From: Ligula intestinalis
Lineage: Eukaryota > Platyhelminthes > Cestoda > Diphyllobothriidea > Diphyllobothriidae
DNA length: 64,000 nucleotides
NCBI GenBank assembly: GCA_036362985.1
Contig: JAYGXS010000003.1
Span: 86,516,474 to 86,580,473, forward strand
Direction of reading: 5' to 3'
Shown: piece after piece, positions 25,601 to 32,121 of the stretch
How positions within the stretch are numbered: the first letter of the stretch is position 1
Layout of the letters: each line of letters opens with the position of its first letter
The notes under the pieces: generated by a model
The model's database searches: none
What the model was told of the DNA's origin: nothing
Seen by the model: only the letters and a program-made list of their open reading frames with translations
Translations under genes and position numbers: made by a program

Positions 25601-27282
25601 GATGCACGGTATACACGAATCTTCGTGGCGATGGAGATGTCACGTCGGATCCATAGGCGCTTTCGAAGGAAACCCAGCGAGCAACATCGATGCGGGAGAC
25701 AATGTCCTCCTTGCTCTGCCCATTCGGTAGCAGCCTCGCCCCGAGGTATTTAAAGCTCTCTACTTCTTCAAGTTGATGGCCATTAATCCCCAGGGGTGCC
25801 TTTTCCTGGTCAGGGATGCAGCTCGAGAACAACTTCGTCTTTCCGGAATTTATGGACATGCCTACCGAAATAGCGATCTCATTTAACCGCGACACTACTG
25901 ACTGTAGACCATCAATGTTTAAGGCTTACATCGCGATATCATCAGCGTAGTCAAGATCAGTTAGTCGGCGTCCGGGTGCAAGTTCAACACTGTCCTCTTC
26001 ATGTAGGGCTTTGCCCAGAATCCAGTCAATGACATAGTTGAACAGAATGGGCGAAAGGACGCAGCCCTGTCGGACACCAGACCGGATATCGAACGACTGA
26101 GAGAGATTATTGTGGACCAGGACTCATGCGGTGGTAGACCGATTGTAGGCCTTAATCATCGCAATGAGTTTGGTCGGCACTCCATCCAGTTCCATTATTC
26201 GCCACAGGGACACACGATGGATGGAATCGAATGCGGCGGCAAAGTCGACGAAGCAAACGGCCTTAGGTTGCTGGTAGCTATGGCGGAATTCTACAGTGCG
26301 CCTCAGTGTGAATATTTGATCCGCACATCCACGCCCAGCTCGGAATACGGCTTGGTTGGGTCGTGTCCCGGAGCCTGAGAAGAACAACAGCGAAGATCTT
26401 TGCAGCAACATCGATAAGACTTAAGCCACGGTAGTTCTCACATCTTGTCTTATCTCCCTTCTTGTGGACAGGTACAAGGATACCTGAGCCCCAGTCATCG
26501 GGAACGGTCTCTTCTCGCCACGCCTCATGGTAGCTACTTGAGAAGAGAGAGACGCTAAATGCCTACAGTGTGCAATGATACTTCCCGCAGTTATTCAGGA
26601 TTGGTTGCCCAGCACATCTACCGATGGCGGATAATAAAAAGGCCTTCAGCAAAAGCTGCCTGCGGAATAAACCACGCTCTCGGCTGAACCGAACAAGCAG
26701 TCACAGAATAGTAGCGACAGTGTAACCAGGAAGTGAAAGACTGTGATCTAGCACGCCAATTGCCCATAACAATGTCCCGTTTCGCCACCGCCGAGGCTGT
26801 ACTGCATTACAGAAGACACCGAAATGGATCACGGAAAACGCAAAAGAGAGTAAGGAATGATAAAACAGAAACGCACCAGACGTTTTTGCCTCCAGAGGAC
26901 TTGTTGGAGCGCAAACTTTAGTGGGAACAGAGAAATATGTTTCTACGTTCAAATCATCCGTTGAAACACTTGAGGGGATCGTTTGTGTCAGCGTTCCTTG
27001 GTTCACCTCAGCTGGTGATGGTGATGACGGTGGCGAGGGCTTCCATTCATCCCCGCTGCGAACACAGTCATCTCCACTGGATCCACTTGAGCCTTGCTCG
27101 GCATCCAGTCGCCGACGTCGATGCTGTGACTAAAACGAATGTAATGTAGGGGGTAAGCATACCTAAATAGTTGATTTGGCGACACTGATTCCGAAGCTTA
27201 AATGCAGTACAGACATACGACAGACTGTTAGAATTACCTTGCAACGCTCAAGCACGGTCACTTCGTTTGAAATTTCTTCTTC
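4531..27282 (-). CDS. Split gene for a poly-C2H2 zinc-finger protein (gene-level entry)
   Basis: Fifteen exons can be joined in frame from 27,282 down to 4,531: a 45-bp exon, a 253-bp exon, then thirteen exons of exactly 87 bp, each coding one C-x2-C-x12-H-x4-H finger. All finger exons start and end in phase 1 and are flanked by AG acceptors and GT donors. Joining neighbours gives a split codon (AAT, AGT, AAG, AAA, ACT, GAA or GGC) and never a stop. The linker is H-[E/K/Q]-x-L/V-R-x-F-x-C, seven residues like the canonical TGEKP linker but without its sequence. C2H2 arrays generally bind nucleic acid in the nucleus, so a DNA-binding regulator is inferred. The first and last coding exons were not found. 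Whether all fingers enter one transcript is unknown. Introns are packed with transposons. Confidence 0.8.
4640..5210. repeat. Duplicated exon-plus-intron block, copy 1
   Basis: This block shares intron phrases (CTTGACACAG, TTTC[C/T]CAAAGACAGCAC, CAGCAGGCAA-like) and a finger exon with 9,040-10,060 and 17,840-18,520. It lacks the SINE found at the same place in the other two, so it represents the older or SINE-free state. Confidence 0.7.
4938..5024 (-). CDS. Zinc-finger exon 12
   Basis: This 87-bp exon has a GTTCAG acceptor and GTACGC donor. The core reads [17 protein letters not shown] then LSTEH; helix positions R, A, T, E. An extra cysteine follows the second zinc ligand. It ends on G rather than A, so the split codon with the next exon is GAA. 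Confidence 0.88.
5434..5520 (-). CDS. Zinc-finger exon 11
   Basis: This 87-bp exon has a GTTTCAG acceptor and GTACGC donor. The core reads [17 protein letters not shown] then IRHVH; helix positions W, V, T, R. It is the sister of the exon at 17,649, including adjacent intron sequence. Confidence 0.87.
5521..8619. other. Large intron, repeat-derived sequence
   Basis: This lies between finger exons at 8,620 and 5,434. The 6.8-7.1 and 8.0-8.3 kb parts share phrases with the blocks at 10.8-11.0, 14.7-15.1, 20.1 and 22.3-22.6 kb (for example GGCGGGACATTC and GACAGCCATACAA). No conserved coding sequence was found. Confidence 0.5.
8620..8706 (-). CDS. Zinc-finger exon 10
   Basis: This 87-bp exon has a TTTTCACAG acceptor and GTTCGC donor. 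The core reads [17 protein letters not shown] then IDNIH; helix positions R, W, S, K, with methionine at position 4. The surrounding intron repeats the flank of the exon at 8,912. Confidence 0.8.
8912..8998 (-). CDS. Zinc-finger exon 9
   Basis: This 87-bp exon has a TTTCGCAG acceptor; the donor reads GTCCAC, a weak match. The core reads [17 protein letters not shown] then FDSVH; helix positions R, A, N, E, with valine at position 4. It forms a subfamily with the exons at 8,620 and 4,531 (VRE or similar before the first Cys). The weak donor makes inclusion less certain. Confidence 0.78.
9188..9460 (-). repeat. tRNA-derived SINE, copy 1
   Basis: On the minus strand there is an A-box-like TGGCCCAATGGTAGAGCA and a B-box GGTTCAACCCC about 21 nt later, the layout of a tRNA-derived Pol III promoter with shortened spacing. 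The unit is absent at the corresponding place near 4,790, where GGATGTGCATATGG runs straight into the shared GATGATTTC. A second TAGAGCA-like segment lies near 9,365. Confidence 0.6.
9598..9684 (-). CDS. Zinc-finger exon 8
   Basis: This 87-bp exon has a GTTTCAG acceptor and GTAGGC donor. The core reads [17 protein letters not shown] then ISGVH; helix positions Q, S, A, D. It is closely related to the exon at 18,264. Confidence 0.9.
9799..9885 (-). CDS. Zinc-finger exon 7
   Basis: This 87-bp exon has a GTTTCAG acceptor and GTAGGC donor. The core reads [17 protein letters not shown] then VSTVH; helix positions R, A, S, T. It lies only 114 bp from the next finger exon at 9,598. The short intron between them repeats the outer flanks, a tandem duplication of exon plus intron. 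Confidence 0.9.
10120..10158 (-). pseudogene. Broken half finger exon
   Basis: The minus strand reads [10 protein letters not shown], the C-terminal half of a finger. The upstream half, with the two cysteines and the acceptor, is replaced by unrelated repeat sequence. The donor GT has become TT. The same break point is seen in the relic at 19,191, so the deletion predates duplication of this block. Confidence 0.75.
10320..10640. repeat. Roughly 100-bp repeat, second locus
   Basis: Diverged units of the 1.1-kb tandem repeat (GTGTTCGCTGACTTAGGGCG, GAGGTCACTGAGGCGCAT) followed by the same GGAAGAAAACGGAAA.TACG tail as at 19.7 kb. Confidence 0.6.
11872..12997 (+). mobile_element. Jockey-like LINE fragment: 2A-like motif and AP endonuclease
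   Basis: Around 12,140-12,240 one frame reads [16 protein letters not shown] then a W-F-C-x2-C motif, typical of LINE N-termini carrying a 2A-like NPGP sequence. After a frameshift near 12,350 the endonuclease starts with [18 protein letters not shown], then ALQESKL, a stop at 12,725, [11 protein letters not shown] and [13 protein letters not shown]. These are the N, E, Y and D-x-N catalytic blocks of AP-type LINE endonucleases. The copy stops at the assembly gap at 12,998 before any RT. A 16-bp element with CGGATGGAC is repeated three times at 11,963-12,006, as in a LINE 5' UTR. It is inactive. Confidence 0.75.
12998..13007. other. Assembly gap of 10 N
   Basis: Ten N bases separate the LINE endonuclease from the Penelope-like RT. 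The apparent junction of the two elements is therefore not demonstrated by contiguous sequence. Confidence 0.98.
13008..14560 (+). mobile_element. Penelope-like element 1 (RT plus GIY-YIG endonuclease), decayed
   Basis: One frame gives [46 protein letters not shown] and, after a stop, [13 protein letters not shown]: the ordered RT motifs of Penelope-like elements, with His replacing the usual Tyr of the catalytic box. [11 protein letters not shown] and [17 protein letters not shown] follow. Stops lie at about 13,282, 13,619 and 13,778. Near 14,270 the frame shifts from YRIDCLCW to [16 protein letters not shown], and residues between the zinc-binding Cys pair and the GIY-YIG Tyr are lost. [11 protein letters not shown] and the catalytic-Glu block RLLQEA follow. 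No terminal repeats were identified. The copy is inactive. Confidence 0.9.
14690..15500. repeat. Duplicated block, copy 1
   Basis: This shares long stretches with 21,715-23,050, including CAGCGTCACCGCTGG, TCCGATACCTTAGAAGACAG and GACTCGGT[G/A]GAACG. It ends in the truncated finger exon at 15,285-15,344. A shorter third copy is at 8,080-8,220. Confidence 0.7.
15285..15344 (-). pseudogene. Truncated finger exon, Cys half only
   Basis: A GCTTCAG acceptor leads into [19 protein letters not shown], then the reading runs into unrelated sequence with no histidine ligands and no donor. The related block at 22.7-22.9 kb has lost the exon altogether but keeps its intron flank. This is a dead exon produced at a recombination junction. 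Confidence 0.75.
15991..16077 (-). CDS. Zinc-finger exon 6
   Basis: This 87-bp exon has a GTTTCAG acceptor and GTACGC donor. The core reads [17 protein letters not shown] then INTVH; helix positions Q, T, D, R. It ends in HQ where most neighbours have HE or HK. It is the first finger on the other side of the transposon-filled intron at 9.9-16.0 kb. Confidence 0.9.
16754..16840 (-). CDS. Zinc-finger exon 5
   Basis: This 87-bp exon has a GTTTCAG acceptor and GTATGC donor. The core reads [17 protein letters not shown] then VNGVH; helix positions Y, E, S, S. Flanking intron sequence on both sides matches that of the exon at 17,190, showing local duplication. Confidence 0.88.
17190..17276 (-). 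CDS. Zinc-finger exon 4
   Basis: This 87-bp exon has a GTTTCAG acceptor and GTATGC donor. The core reads [17 protein letters not shown] then VNGVH. Helix positions are Y, G, D, K. Arginine occupies position 4, which is normally leucine in the hydrophobic core, so this finger may fold poorly. It is a recent duplicate of the exon at 16,754. Confidence 0.85.
17649..17735 (-). CDS. Zinc-finger exon 3
   Basis: This 87-bp exon has a GTTTCAG acceptor and GTACGC donor. The core reads [17 protein letters not shown] then VRNVH, preceded by SCT; helix positions S, A, G, K. It is the sister of the exon at 5,434, sharing the CT-CDICH start. Confidence 0.88.
17932..18125 (-). repeat. tRNA-derived SINE, copy 2 (internally deleted)
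   Basis: This matches the 9.2-kb SINE, including the B-box GGTTCAACCCC and the tail around CCCTGGCCACCGATTTTCAC. It lacks the A-box segment, so it should be transcriptionally dead. Confidence 0.6.
18264..18350 (-). CDS. Zinc-finger exon 2
   Basis: This 87-bp phase 1-1 exon has a GTTTTAG acceptor and GTAGGC donor. The core reads [17 protein letters not shown] then VSTVH, with helix positions Q, S, A, T. It is nearly the same as the fingers at 9,598 and 9,799. Its flanking introns are also homologous to theirs, so they arose by segmental duplication. Confidence 0.9.
18618..19007. mobile_element. Pogo/Tigger-like MITE, copy 1 (390 bp)
   Basis: The left end reads CAGTAGTGACCGGCTATTA and the reverse complement of the right end reads CAGTAGTCGCCGGTTATTA, so the ends are inverted repeats. 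TA flanks both sides (18,616-18,617 and 19,008-19,009). CAGTAGTC ends with a TA duplication resemble pogo/Tigger elements of the Tc1/mariner superfamily. No transposase is present. Confidence 0.82.
19191..19224 (-). pseudogene. Broken half finger exon (duplicate of the 10,120 relic)
   Basis: The minus strand reads GRHARIVHE followed by an intact GTATGC donor. The Cys half and acceptor are missing at the same place as in the 10,120 relic. It lies at the edge of a block duplicated between 10.1-11.8 and 19.15-21.66 kb. Confidence 0.72.
19420..19880. repeat. Roughly 100-bp repeat, third locus
   Basis: Units with GTGTTTGCTGACCTTGGGCG and GAGGTCACTGAGGCGCATCT, homologous to those at 1.1 and 10.4 kb. 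Confidence 0.6.
20302..20865. mobile_element. Pogo/Tigger-like MITE, copy 2 (564 bp)
   Basis: The left end reads CAGTAGTCGCCGGCTATTA; the reverse complement of the right end is the same for 19 bases. TA flanks at 20,300-20,301 and 20,866-20,867. The duplicated block at 11,060 shows the empty site with one TA. It has about 200 bp of internal sequence absent from copy 1, including a T/G-rich tract, perhaps left from a longer parent. No transposase motif was recognised in it. Confidence 0.85.
21715..23050. repeat. Duplicated block, copy 2
   Basis: This is homologous to 14,690-15,500 with about 350 bp of extra sequence after 21,770. The finger exon expected at its end has been lost. Confidence 0.68.
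23051..23917. other. Intron, no recognised feature
   Basis: The sequence contains CCCTAACC/CCCCAACC-like irregular motifs (23.45-23.6 kb), too imperfect to be a telomere-type repeat. No coding segment was found. Confidence 0.4.
23918..24004 (-). CDS. Zinc-finger exon 1 (first finger in transcript order)
   Basis: This 87-bp exon has a TTTTACAG acceptor and GTACGT donor. The core reads [17 protein letters not shown] followed by VNDVH, a complete C2H2 finger. Helix positions -1, 2, 3 and 6 are R, S, K, R. It is the most divergent member and stands 5.6 kb from the next finger. Preceded by YT rather than the NF-P of most others. Confidence 0.85.
24410..24540 (-). mobile_element. RTE-like LINE 3' fragment
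   Basis: About 130 bp match 25,260-25,390 (for example GACGGTGTCTAG.CA.GTCTTGAG-type phrases and GAGGGCAGC.TAG.). On the minus strand this is the region coding PPHELSYAAL-like and WLDTV-like C-terminal segments of RTE. Too short to code. Confidence 0.6.
25085..26560 (-). mobile_element. RTE-clade LINE, 5'-truncated RT
   Basis: Minus-strand segments in order: [33 protein letters not shown] (first catalytic Asp), then a frameshifted stretch with [14 protein letters not shown] (YADD box near 25,940) followed by a stop, then [36 protein letters not shown] and a decayed C-terminus. The order matches the fingers, palm and thumb of RTE-type RT. The 3' end may be the irregular CAA-rich tract at about 25,090. 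Endonuclease is missing. It lies in the intron between the Ser/Pro-rich exon and the first finger exon. Confidence 0.85.
26877..27129 (-). CDS. Acidic Ser/Pro-rich exon before the fingers
   Basis: This is 253 bp with a TTTTAG acceptor (an alternative CACAG lies six bases inside, same frame) and a GTGCGT donor. It encodes an Arg-rich start ([12 protein letters not shown]), a Ser/Gly/Asp patch (GSSGSSGDD), [14 protein letters not shown] and a Thr/Ser-rich end (LEAKTS). It ends in phase 1, matching the phase of every finger exon. The codon formed with the exon at 23,918 is GGC. The composition resembles a disordered linker or effector region of a transcription factor, which is inference. Confidence 0.6.
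27238..27282 (-). CDS. Upstream 45-bp exon of the zinc-finger gene
   Basis: The minus strand shows a T-rich tract and TTTTTTTACAG acceptor, 15 codons reading [15 protein letters not shown], then a GTAATT donor. It is phase 0 at both ends and joins in frame to the 253-bp exon. The acidic, polar peptide has no recognisable domain. The call rests on splice signals and frame continuity only. Confidence 0.5.
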
Positions 27283-29239
27283 CTGTAAAAAAAATGAAAC
27301 CTGATTGATGGTAATAATAACAGAAAGCTTTATATAGAATAGACAGACACTGAATAAGGCATTGTCGCGCTGCAAAGCATTTAGATTAAACTTCGTACGG
27401 ATTAACCCAAGATGTTCACTTTTAGAACATAAAGCAACCTGCAGATTGATTCTGCAGAAGATTTTGTGCTCTGTTATCACCTAATATTAAGCTTCTTCTG
27501 CAATAAGAAGCGCCGGTATTTTGCCTGGCGATGTTTACTGTAGAAAACTACACCACGCACTACGCTCGTCCCGAATACCTCCAAGCGATTTTTAGCTCTC
27601 GCGCTGTATACTACAATTTTATCGTCGAATACGACGACGTCCGTCGGAGGATTGGCAGTAGGATGGAAGCAGACAGGGTTATTTGCGCACAGAGCAGACT
27701 TGCGCTCCATATGCCGCACATCTGGCTATCTGCCCCACCTGGCACCGGGGCCAGTATCACGCTACGAATATGGTGGACGGCAGCGAGCTCAGGTAGCCGG
27801 TTCGGCCAGAACCGTCCCCTTGGCATGCCGCCACATCCGGCTCGGGTTTTAGGGAGTGGCAGTCTCGTGAACGCCCTATTTAAAAGCAGCATTGCTGCCA
27901 GTCAGTCCAGTAGTTGGTCACTCTACGCACTACATAGTTCTGTATGTACCCGCGGTGCGAACAGGAGGGTACGCTCCTCCATCCAGAAAGCAAGCAGCTT
28001 CTATCTTCAGGATGGCTTGCAAGTTAAACTTTAAACTACGGGATCTTCTATGGACAATAGCGAACCTAATAATGTCGTTGAACTGTGCGTAATTAAAGTA
28101 GCCGTTGTTTTTATTTTAATCTCTTTTCTTGTATAAGTGTTCCTGGTGGTCATGCATGGATTTAGGGCTACCTCTGGGATTAATTATTCGTGTTATCAAT
28201 AGGCATAGTAACCATGTATACTTTAAACACATTCCAAGGATATTTCACTTGCTTTACTCTGGGGCTATCGTCCTTCGTTTCGAACTACCGACTTAAAGGG
28301 TTTTTTTTCAATAGACAGAAGTCCAGAACTCTTGGATGCACAAACTTGAATCGGCATTAATTGGCCTACTATTTGTTAACCTTTTCTGTAACAGATGCAT
28401 CCTAATAAATAATCCGTAAAGCCATCAAATGTTTAGATTTGAAATTGCTTCAAGACTTAAGAATGCATTTCCAGGACAGCACAATGAAAAATAAAAGTTT
28501 AATTGATGGGGTGTTCACTGGGGCTATAGCGTATGTAATATGATCCGTATGTAATCTAATCCATTTATTTCAAGTATATACCAACATCCAACGATCGACA
28601 GAGCTGATACTGGGTACATCAGAAGCATTGACAGAAATAAAGCAATATAGATGAATATAACACTAAGGAATATAAATGAATATATAAGAATTCTTTACGA
28701 GGTCGCCAGATTGAGGGTCGAAGAAGTAATATTTTTTGTACTTCGTCTACATCAATGAGCGCAATTCTTATGCAAACTAAAAACCTCCGACGGTGGCGAA
28801 CAATGCGTGGGTTTATGGCGCAATTGACAGAGTTTTAAGGATAATAACCAACTGAGCTTTGATTCCAATCCAAGATCCTTCTGAATGAATGACAAAGGAA
28901 AGCAAAGCCGAAATAGACAGCCCAACTTTATTGTCCGCGATGGTTCAAATATTTAAAGCTTGACAGATTTAACGACAGGTTTCAGTCGAGATTTCGCATT
29001 GAATTGTTTAAATAACTACATATATTAGTACTTTTCTGCATACTAATACAAATTTGGACACTGGGTCGCTTAGTACCGATATTGAACACATTACGCACAT
29101 CAATATGGCTAAATTTTGCAGGCCATTTTATGCCGGCATTATGCCAGCTTATTTGTTTTTTTTTGGATATTTTCGACAAAATGGACTTAAATACATCCAA
29201 ATCCGACTACATGTTGAACGATGTAAAACACCCCCATTA
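27283..29239. other. No recognised gene
   Basis: The first exon and promoter of the minus-strand zinc-finger gene should lie here or further right but could not be identified. The GC-richer stretch at 27.6-28.0 kb has a TATA-like site (separate entry). The rest, 28.1-29.2 kb, is AT-rich with no coding signature. Confidence 0.4.
27870..27960 (+). promoter_or_regulatory. Possible TATA promoter, perhaps inside a solo LTR
   Basis: CCTATTTAAAAGCAGC is followed at about 30-35 bp by CAGTCAGTCCAGTAG, within a GC-rich unit unlike its AT-rich surroundings. The plus-strand orientation does not suit the zinc-finger gene. No matching second LTR or element ends were found, so this is speculative. Confidence 0.2.
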
Positions 29240-29400
29240 GGAAAACGCTAGCGCCGTGCGAAGTCGCGCTATTCTGTCCCTGCTTTGCGCCCACGCATAA
29301 GTGCGCCCCAGGCGACATGCGACAAGCGTTCCTAGACGGCGTCACCCCCTGTGACGGGGGATACCATCCCCCTCTAGCTGGCGCAGGCATCCCCAAATAA
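29240..29400. repeat. Partial fold-back element
   Basis: It begins with AAAACGCTAGCGCCGTG and CGCGCTATTCTG, the same end sequence as the fold-back element that follows, then an internal palindrome GTCACCCCCTGTGACGG. It looks like a broken copy of the same family. Confidence 0.5.
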
Positions 29401-29623
29401 AAAAACGCTAGCGCCGTTGCTCTACTCTGCGTGCACGTGATTAGCCCCTCCCCCCCCCCCCCACTTGCACTTGTCACAGGGTGTCCAGCTTTCGTCTGCA
29501 TAGACTAGATCCAACTTGGCCCAGATTTCGACCGCGGGATCCCGCTTGACACCCTGTGACAAGTAAAAGTGGGGGTGGGCTTATCACGTGCACGCAGAGT
29601 AGCGCGACGGCGCTTGAGTTTTT
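29401..29623. mobile_element. Fold-back (long inverted repeat) MITE
   Basis: The left arm (29,401-29,489) and right arm (29,544-29,623) are inverted copies of about 80 bp. Both carry CTACTCTGCGTGCACGTGAT and CTTGTCACAGGGTGTC, and the ends are AAAAACGCTAGCGCCG and its complement with two differences. The loop is about 54 bp. A C-run at 29,450-29,462 has expanded in one arm. No coding capacity. A long-TIR DNA transposon derivative is likely; the superfamily is unclear and no clean target-site duplication was found. Confidence 0.75.
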
Positions 29624-29639
29624 CTATAAGGGACAGCAT

Positions 29640-30889
29640 TGTGAGGAGCTTGGATTTCTCAATAATGAGCACATGGCTTGTTCATGTGTAAATAAAAAAT
29701 TTTAGATAATATATTTTCACGTACACTATTCGAAAGCGAAACATGGTTTAAATATAAACGCACTTGTTTTATCCCAACTAGAAGAAGATTGCCCGTAGGA
29801 TTTTGCATGGGATTAAATAGTGCAATACCGTCTTTCGCGTATGGAATGTAGGCTATTAAAACCATCCATTTTACATATTTCACGTTACATATATATAGGG
29901 TAGGATGCGGATCCGCGGCAACCCTTTGAACCGACCGTCAAGGCAGTGGCATTCCCTTGAACGGTATAGATCACAGTTAAATGAGACATCGTATTTTCTC
30001 TTGATGCGGCAACCGGGTTGGCAGCAACATCGACGGCGGAAAATAACTCCATGCATGCATGGCGCGGCTTGCGTGTCAAAACACGTGCGAAAGGCCGCCT
30101 TTCCGTCTCAGAACCAGCTTTAAGCAATTTTCATGCATAGGCATGTAGCGAACTCTTATTCTAAGCTGTGCTTTGCTCACATGCCTGTGGGTCATAACCC
30201 GAGTTTCTAGCTTTCTTGCCTACCAGTGCGTGCGCGCTAGATGATCAAACCTCCGGTTAGGGTCACGGACTTATCTGGCCAACTTACAAACCACTTCCGA
30301 AGGCCAAGTCACAAAAAGACCTTTAATGTGGTGACTGCTTATTTTCAGACTCTTCCGGAGCAGGCGACCTGCTGGCATTTGCATACCTCCGGCCCCAGCA
30401 ACTACACTGACCGGAATGCGACTCTGGACTTCGGCTCACTCGTGGATGGGGTGCACTCCTCTGGGATTCACTTACTCATCCATTATATTCTACTCATTCA
30501 ACACTTCATTAAATTATCCATAGCATTCTGGCCTTCCATGCCCCATATTATCAACTAGCACATAACTGTTAGGATGCGTTCTATCGTCTATTATCCGGCG
30601 GATCACGTCTTATCCCACAGGCATATTGACGAGCAATTGTAAATGCCTTGTGGCCTCTGGGATGTGACCGCAAGGGATCACTTGATACATCATGACATGA
30701 TCGCCTCTGGAGAGTCAAAATTCGAGGGTTAAACATGTTCAGTGTCTTACATATTCGACAGCTGACATCTCAGACTTCGTGCACGGGAACTGAGCAGAAG
30801 ATCCATATTCAATGATCGGGTGAATGAACGTGACCATGAGCTAATGGAATATCTGCATAGATCAGGACCTGAATGCTATTCAGTACATC
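29640..30889. other. No recognised feature
   Basis: A 105-codon plus-strand frame at 30,241-30,558 has no family signature and no splice context I can support. No repeats shared with the rest of the window were noticed. Confidence 0.4.
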
Positions 30890-31530
30890 CACATTAATGC
30901 CAGACCTTTGCATCTTGCCAAAATCGGTTGCACTTGTGTTTTATGTCTTCCCGTATGATAACGCCCACGAACCAACTATTCGTTACAGCGGACAGTGTCG
31001 TGTATCCAGTTGTATTAGGCGGGTGTTCTCGGTTTTTCATAATTATTAGCAAGTGTGATTTTTCACGTCTACCTGCATGTTTTTCTCTAACAACCATTCT
31101 TGCGCCGCATTTAGGTTATTTGAAAATCGTGGTGTATTCGTGGTTGTGTATAACACGGCATAACTTGAACTCGTCCGCAAAAAGACGGCATAGTGAAAAG
31201 GCCTCGAAGGGCTGTCCACAGCACCGACTCTTGGGGAACGCCACAACGATTCCCAAACGCAGAGGATCACCCTTCCCCAGTCCTGACGTGGTATTGTCTA
31301 CCGAATAGGAATCCTTTCATCCATCGGACTCCAACCATCATGAGCCTAGTGTTGTACGATTTCACGTTGATAGAGCCGCTTTGCTTGACCGGTAGGACCA
31401 TGACTTTGCATTGATTTCGCTACGTATAAAGTTCGCTAGCACGCTTAAAAACATTGAAATCAGGCTGACTGGCCGATAATTCTGGGGATTAAAACAGTTG
31501 CCACGTTTAAACCTCGCAGTTAGCAAATTC
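30890..31530 (-). mobile_element. LINE RT relic
   Basis: Minus-strand pieces in shifting frames read NPQNYRPVSLI, a decayed VPQGSVLG-type segment, FADEFKLCRVI (in place of an ADD box) and AAQEWLLEKNMQV. These are RT palm landmarks of Jockey/CR1-type LINEs in the right order. Heavy frameshifting shows an old copy. Confidence 0.6.
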
Positions 31531-31596
31531 TGCTTCTAGGCATGTGGTTCCGTAGTGGTTAAGTGTAATTCAACATGCATAGGCATACCTTTTGCA

Positions 31597-32078
31597 TCAT
31601 CCAACAAAGAAGACGAAGAATAAGGTTCAAGGACATGGTCCGAGTTACATTGGGACTGACATTTTTTACCATCGTCACAGTGACGTTGTGGTTGTTCACG
31701 TTTGCTGGGACTGTTTTAGCCTCGCTGCATGCCTGTTATTCTACTATTGCTCGGCGCACGAACTCTGACCTGCTTGTTCGCTGCTGACTGTCCATGAGAT
31801 TGACGGCGGGGGGCTCATGTGACTTTTGTCCGCTTTGCGGCCGTCGTAATTGTTGGCAAGTCAGTGTGCTGAATGGCCTATCCCCGTCAACCGACGGACG
31901 TCTCACTTGTTGTTGTCCGCGTGATTTACTATCGACATCGTATGTGCGGAAGTGGGAAAGTAGTGTTCCACGCTGGTCACCTGGTCCCTTGCCGACCCCT
32001 CTCCGATCTCGTTTTGCTCGTTTGCTTGTGTCTTCTTCGCCTTCCTAGTGGTTTTTCTCAAACTGACATGAGCTGCTT
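31597..32078 (+). repeat. Left inverted repeat of Penelope-like element 2
   Basis: About 480 bp are the reverse complement of 34,299-34,785 with roughly 85% identity by eye. Shared phrases include TTTGCTGGGACTGTTT, CACGCTGGTCACCTGGTCCC and CCCCTCTCCGATCT. Penelope-like elements are known to have long terminal repeats that can be inverted. This arm should hold the promoter of the element. Confidence 0.82.
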
Positions 32079-32121
32079 CCGTTCCACCTGGCTGACGGGT
32101 TGAAGGGCTGTGGACAGTTTA

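Noticed and set aside
25926..25950. YADD box of the RTE element taken as a sign of an active RT
   Set aside because: A stop codon follows directly and the frame shifts several times before and after it.
27611..27892. 93-codon minus-strand frame and long plus-strand frame in a GC-rich stretch
   Set aside because: Open frames on both strands are expected from base composition. No domain, and no splice agreement with the zinc-finger exons.
30241..30558. 105-codon plus-strand frame as a host gene
   Set aside because: No recognisable domain, no splice context, and the surrounding region is composed of LINE relics and unclassified sequence.
31794..32048. Cys-rich 84-codon frame in the left inverted repeat
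   Set aside because: The opposite arm has the same DNA with a frame break inside the Cys segment, so coding selection is not supported.
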